From NCBI RefSeq assembly GCF_900111565.1, contig NZ_FOIK01000002.1, positions 496,001 to 560,000 of the forward strand: DNA of 64,000 bases. Reading direction: 5' to 3'. Source of the DNA: Paenibacillus sp. NFR01 (GTDB taxonomy: Bacteria > Bacillota > Bacilli > Paenibacillales > Paenibacillaceae). This document shows positions 63,162 to 64,000 of the stretch, piece after piece. A program made the position numbers and the translations under genes. The notes beneath the pieces were generated by a model. The model worked only from the letters and a program-made list of their open reading frames with translations. It was not told where the DNA came from and ran no database searches. Every line of letters begins with the position of its first letter. Position 1 is the first letter of the stretch.

Positions 63162-64000
63162 ATGCTTCTTCAAGCGACAGGAATCACAAAATCATACGGA
63201 ATTCAAAACATATTGGACGGCATCAGCCTGCAGGTCGGCGAAAAGGAACGGGTAGGGCTCGTCGGCGTCAATGGCGCCGGCAAATCGACCTTTCTGCAAA
63301 TTTTGGCCGGCGAAATGTCTTATGACGGCGGGCAGATTTTTAAATCCAAAGAAACGACGATCGGCTATTTGGCCCAGAACGGCGGCCTGCAATCCGACAA
63401 AACCATTCAGGAGGAAATGCTGGCCGTCTTCGCCCCGCTGATCGAAGCCGAGGCGGAGCTGCGGCAGCTGGAAGCGGACATCGCCGATCCGGTGCTGGCG
63501 GAGGACGAGAAGCGGTACGAAGAGCTGCTGGAGCGTTATGCCCGACGTTCGGACTGGTTCAAGGACCACGGCGGCTATGAGATGGAGACGCGCATCCGCA
63601 GCGTGCTGCACGGGATGGGCTTTGGCTCGTTTGCCCCGGACACGCCGATCGCCACGCTCAGCGGCGGACAGAAGACGCGGCTCGCGCTCGCCCGCATTCT
63701 GCTGCAGGCACCGGATCTGCTTATGCTCGACGAACCGACCAACCATCTGGACATCGAGACATTGACCTGGCTGGAGGATTATTTGCGCAGCTATCCGGGC
63801 GGCATCCTCGTCGTGTCCCATGACCGGTATTTCCTCGACCGGCTGGTGACGACCATCGTCGAGATCGAACGCCATCAGTCCCGCCGGTACACCGGCAACT
63901 ACAGCCGGTATATCGAGCTGAAAGCGGCGGAATACGAATCCCGCATGAAGCAATACGAGAAGCAGCAGGATGAAATCCAGCGGATGGAGGATTTTGTACA
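63162..64000 (+). CDS. ABC-F family ATPase (cut by window edge)
   Basis: The first 279 codons are present. ATG 63162 has GGAGG upstream. The first nucleotide-binding domain is complete: Walker A GVNGAGKST, signature LSGGQKTRLALARILL, Walker B LLMLDEPTNHLD and the H-loop SHDRYFLDR, followed by the start of the charged P-site linker (YESRMKQYEKQQDEIQRMED). There is no membrane part. ABC-F proteins act on ribosomes, as translation factors or in antibiotic protection. Which subfamily cannot be said from half of the gene. Confidence 0.92.
   Translation, partial: MLLQATGITKSYGIQNILDGISLQVGEKERVGLVGVNGAGKSTFLQILAGEMSYDGGQIFKSKETTIGYLAQNGGLQSDKTIQEEMLAVFAPLIEAEAELRQLEADIADPVLAEDEKRYEELLERYARRSDWFKDHGGYEMETRIRSVLHGMGFGSFAPDTPIATLSGGQKTRLALARILLQAPDLLMLDEPTNHLDIETLTWLEDYLRSYPGGILVVSHDRYFLDRLVTTIVEIERHQSRRYTGNYSRYIELKAAEYESRMKQYEKQQDEIQRMEDFV

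Overview
The window reads as chromosome of a GC-rich, endospore-forming Firmicute, most likely a Paenibacillus or close relative. The evidence is a spore-germination (ger) operon, an SLH-domain surface protein, a CIRCE-controlled groESL, Bce-type peptide-sensing and transport genes, LplB/YtcP/LipO-type sugar ABC transport with GH36 and GH30 glycosidases, and strong AGGAGG ribosome sites. No rRNA, tRNA, CRISPR array, insertion sequence or integrase was recognised. Both ends cut genes: a histidine kinase on the left and an ABC-F ATPase on the right.

Layout. 1-6.1 kb: a DUF4097-like protein, response regulator and kinase (minus strand), a TPR-SMI1/KNR4 protein, a BadF-type sugar kinase and SelO. 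6.4-17.2 kb: a 1674-residue SLH surface protein, ahpC-ahpF, an L,D-transpeptidase, an unknown membrane-anchored protein, a glycerophosphodiesterase and a histidine phosphatase. 17.4-27.4 kb: a BceR/BceS pair, a five-gene ger operon, then a BceA/BceB transporter, so the ger operon lies between the sensor and transporter halves of a Bce module. 27.5-30.9 kb: LacI regulator plus GH36 alpha-galactosidase. 31.2-34.4 kb: intergenic repeats, then feoA and a FeoB split into two overlapping genes. 35-41.2 kb: a sugar ABC transporter, GH30 glycosidase and LacI regulator, with identical palindromic operators before the regulator gene and the transport operon. 41.3-51.5 kb: alkaline phosphatase, acyltransferase, a MocR regulator divergent from an EamA exporter, a stress protein, ferredoxin, AraC regulator, aldo/keto reductase and an MsrA-MsrB fusion. 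51.5-53.3 kb: very small genes, mostly membrane proteins, three of them overlapping. 53.7-57.3 kb: an MFS transporter, D-cysteine desulfhydrase and DinB-fold protein, convergent with a CGNR regulator. 57.6-64 kb: groEL, groES, tatC, tatA, a MogA/MoaB protein, moaC and 5-formyl-THF cyclo-ligase on the minus strand, then an ABC-F gene on the plus strand.

Most genes are ordinary. The points that stand out are an MsrB domain that has lost its catalytic cysteine, the split FeoB with its own internal ribosome site, an 18-bp repeat array filling the predicted feoA leader, two families of dispersed palindromic intergenic repeats, a probable non-AUG start at about 14997, a three-gene cluster of overlapping small genes, and several well-placed operators. 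I found no single locus that I would confidently call a new defence or mobile system. The best candidates for something undescribed are the feo leader repeats and the small-gene cluster at 51.5-52.3 kb.
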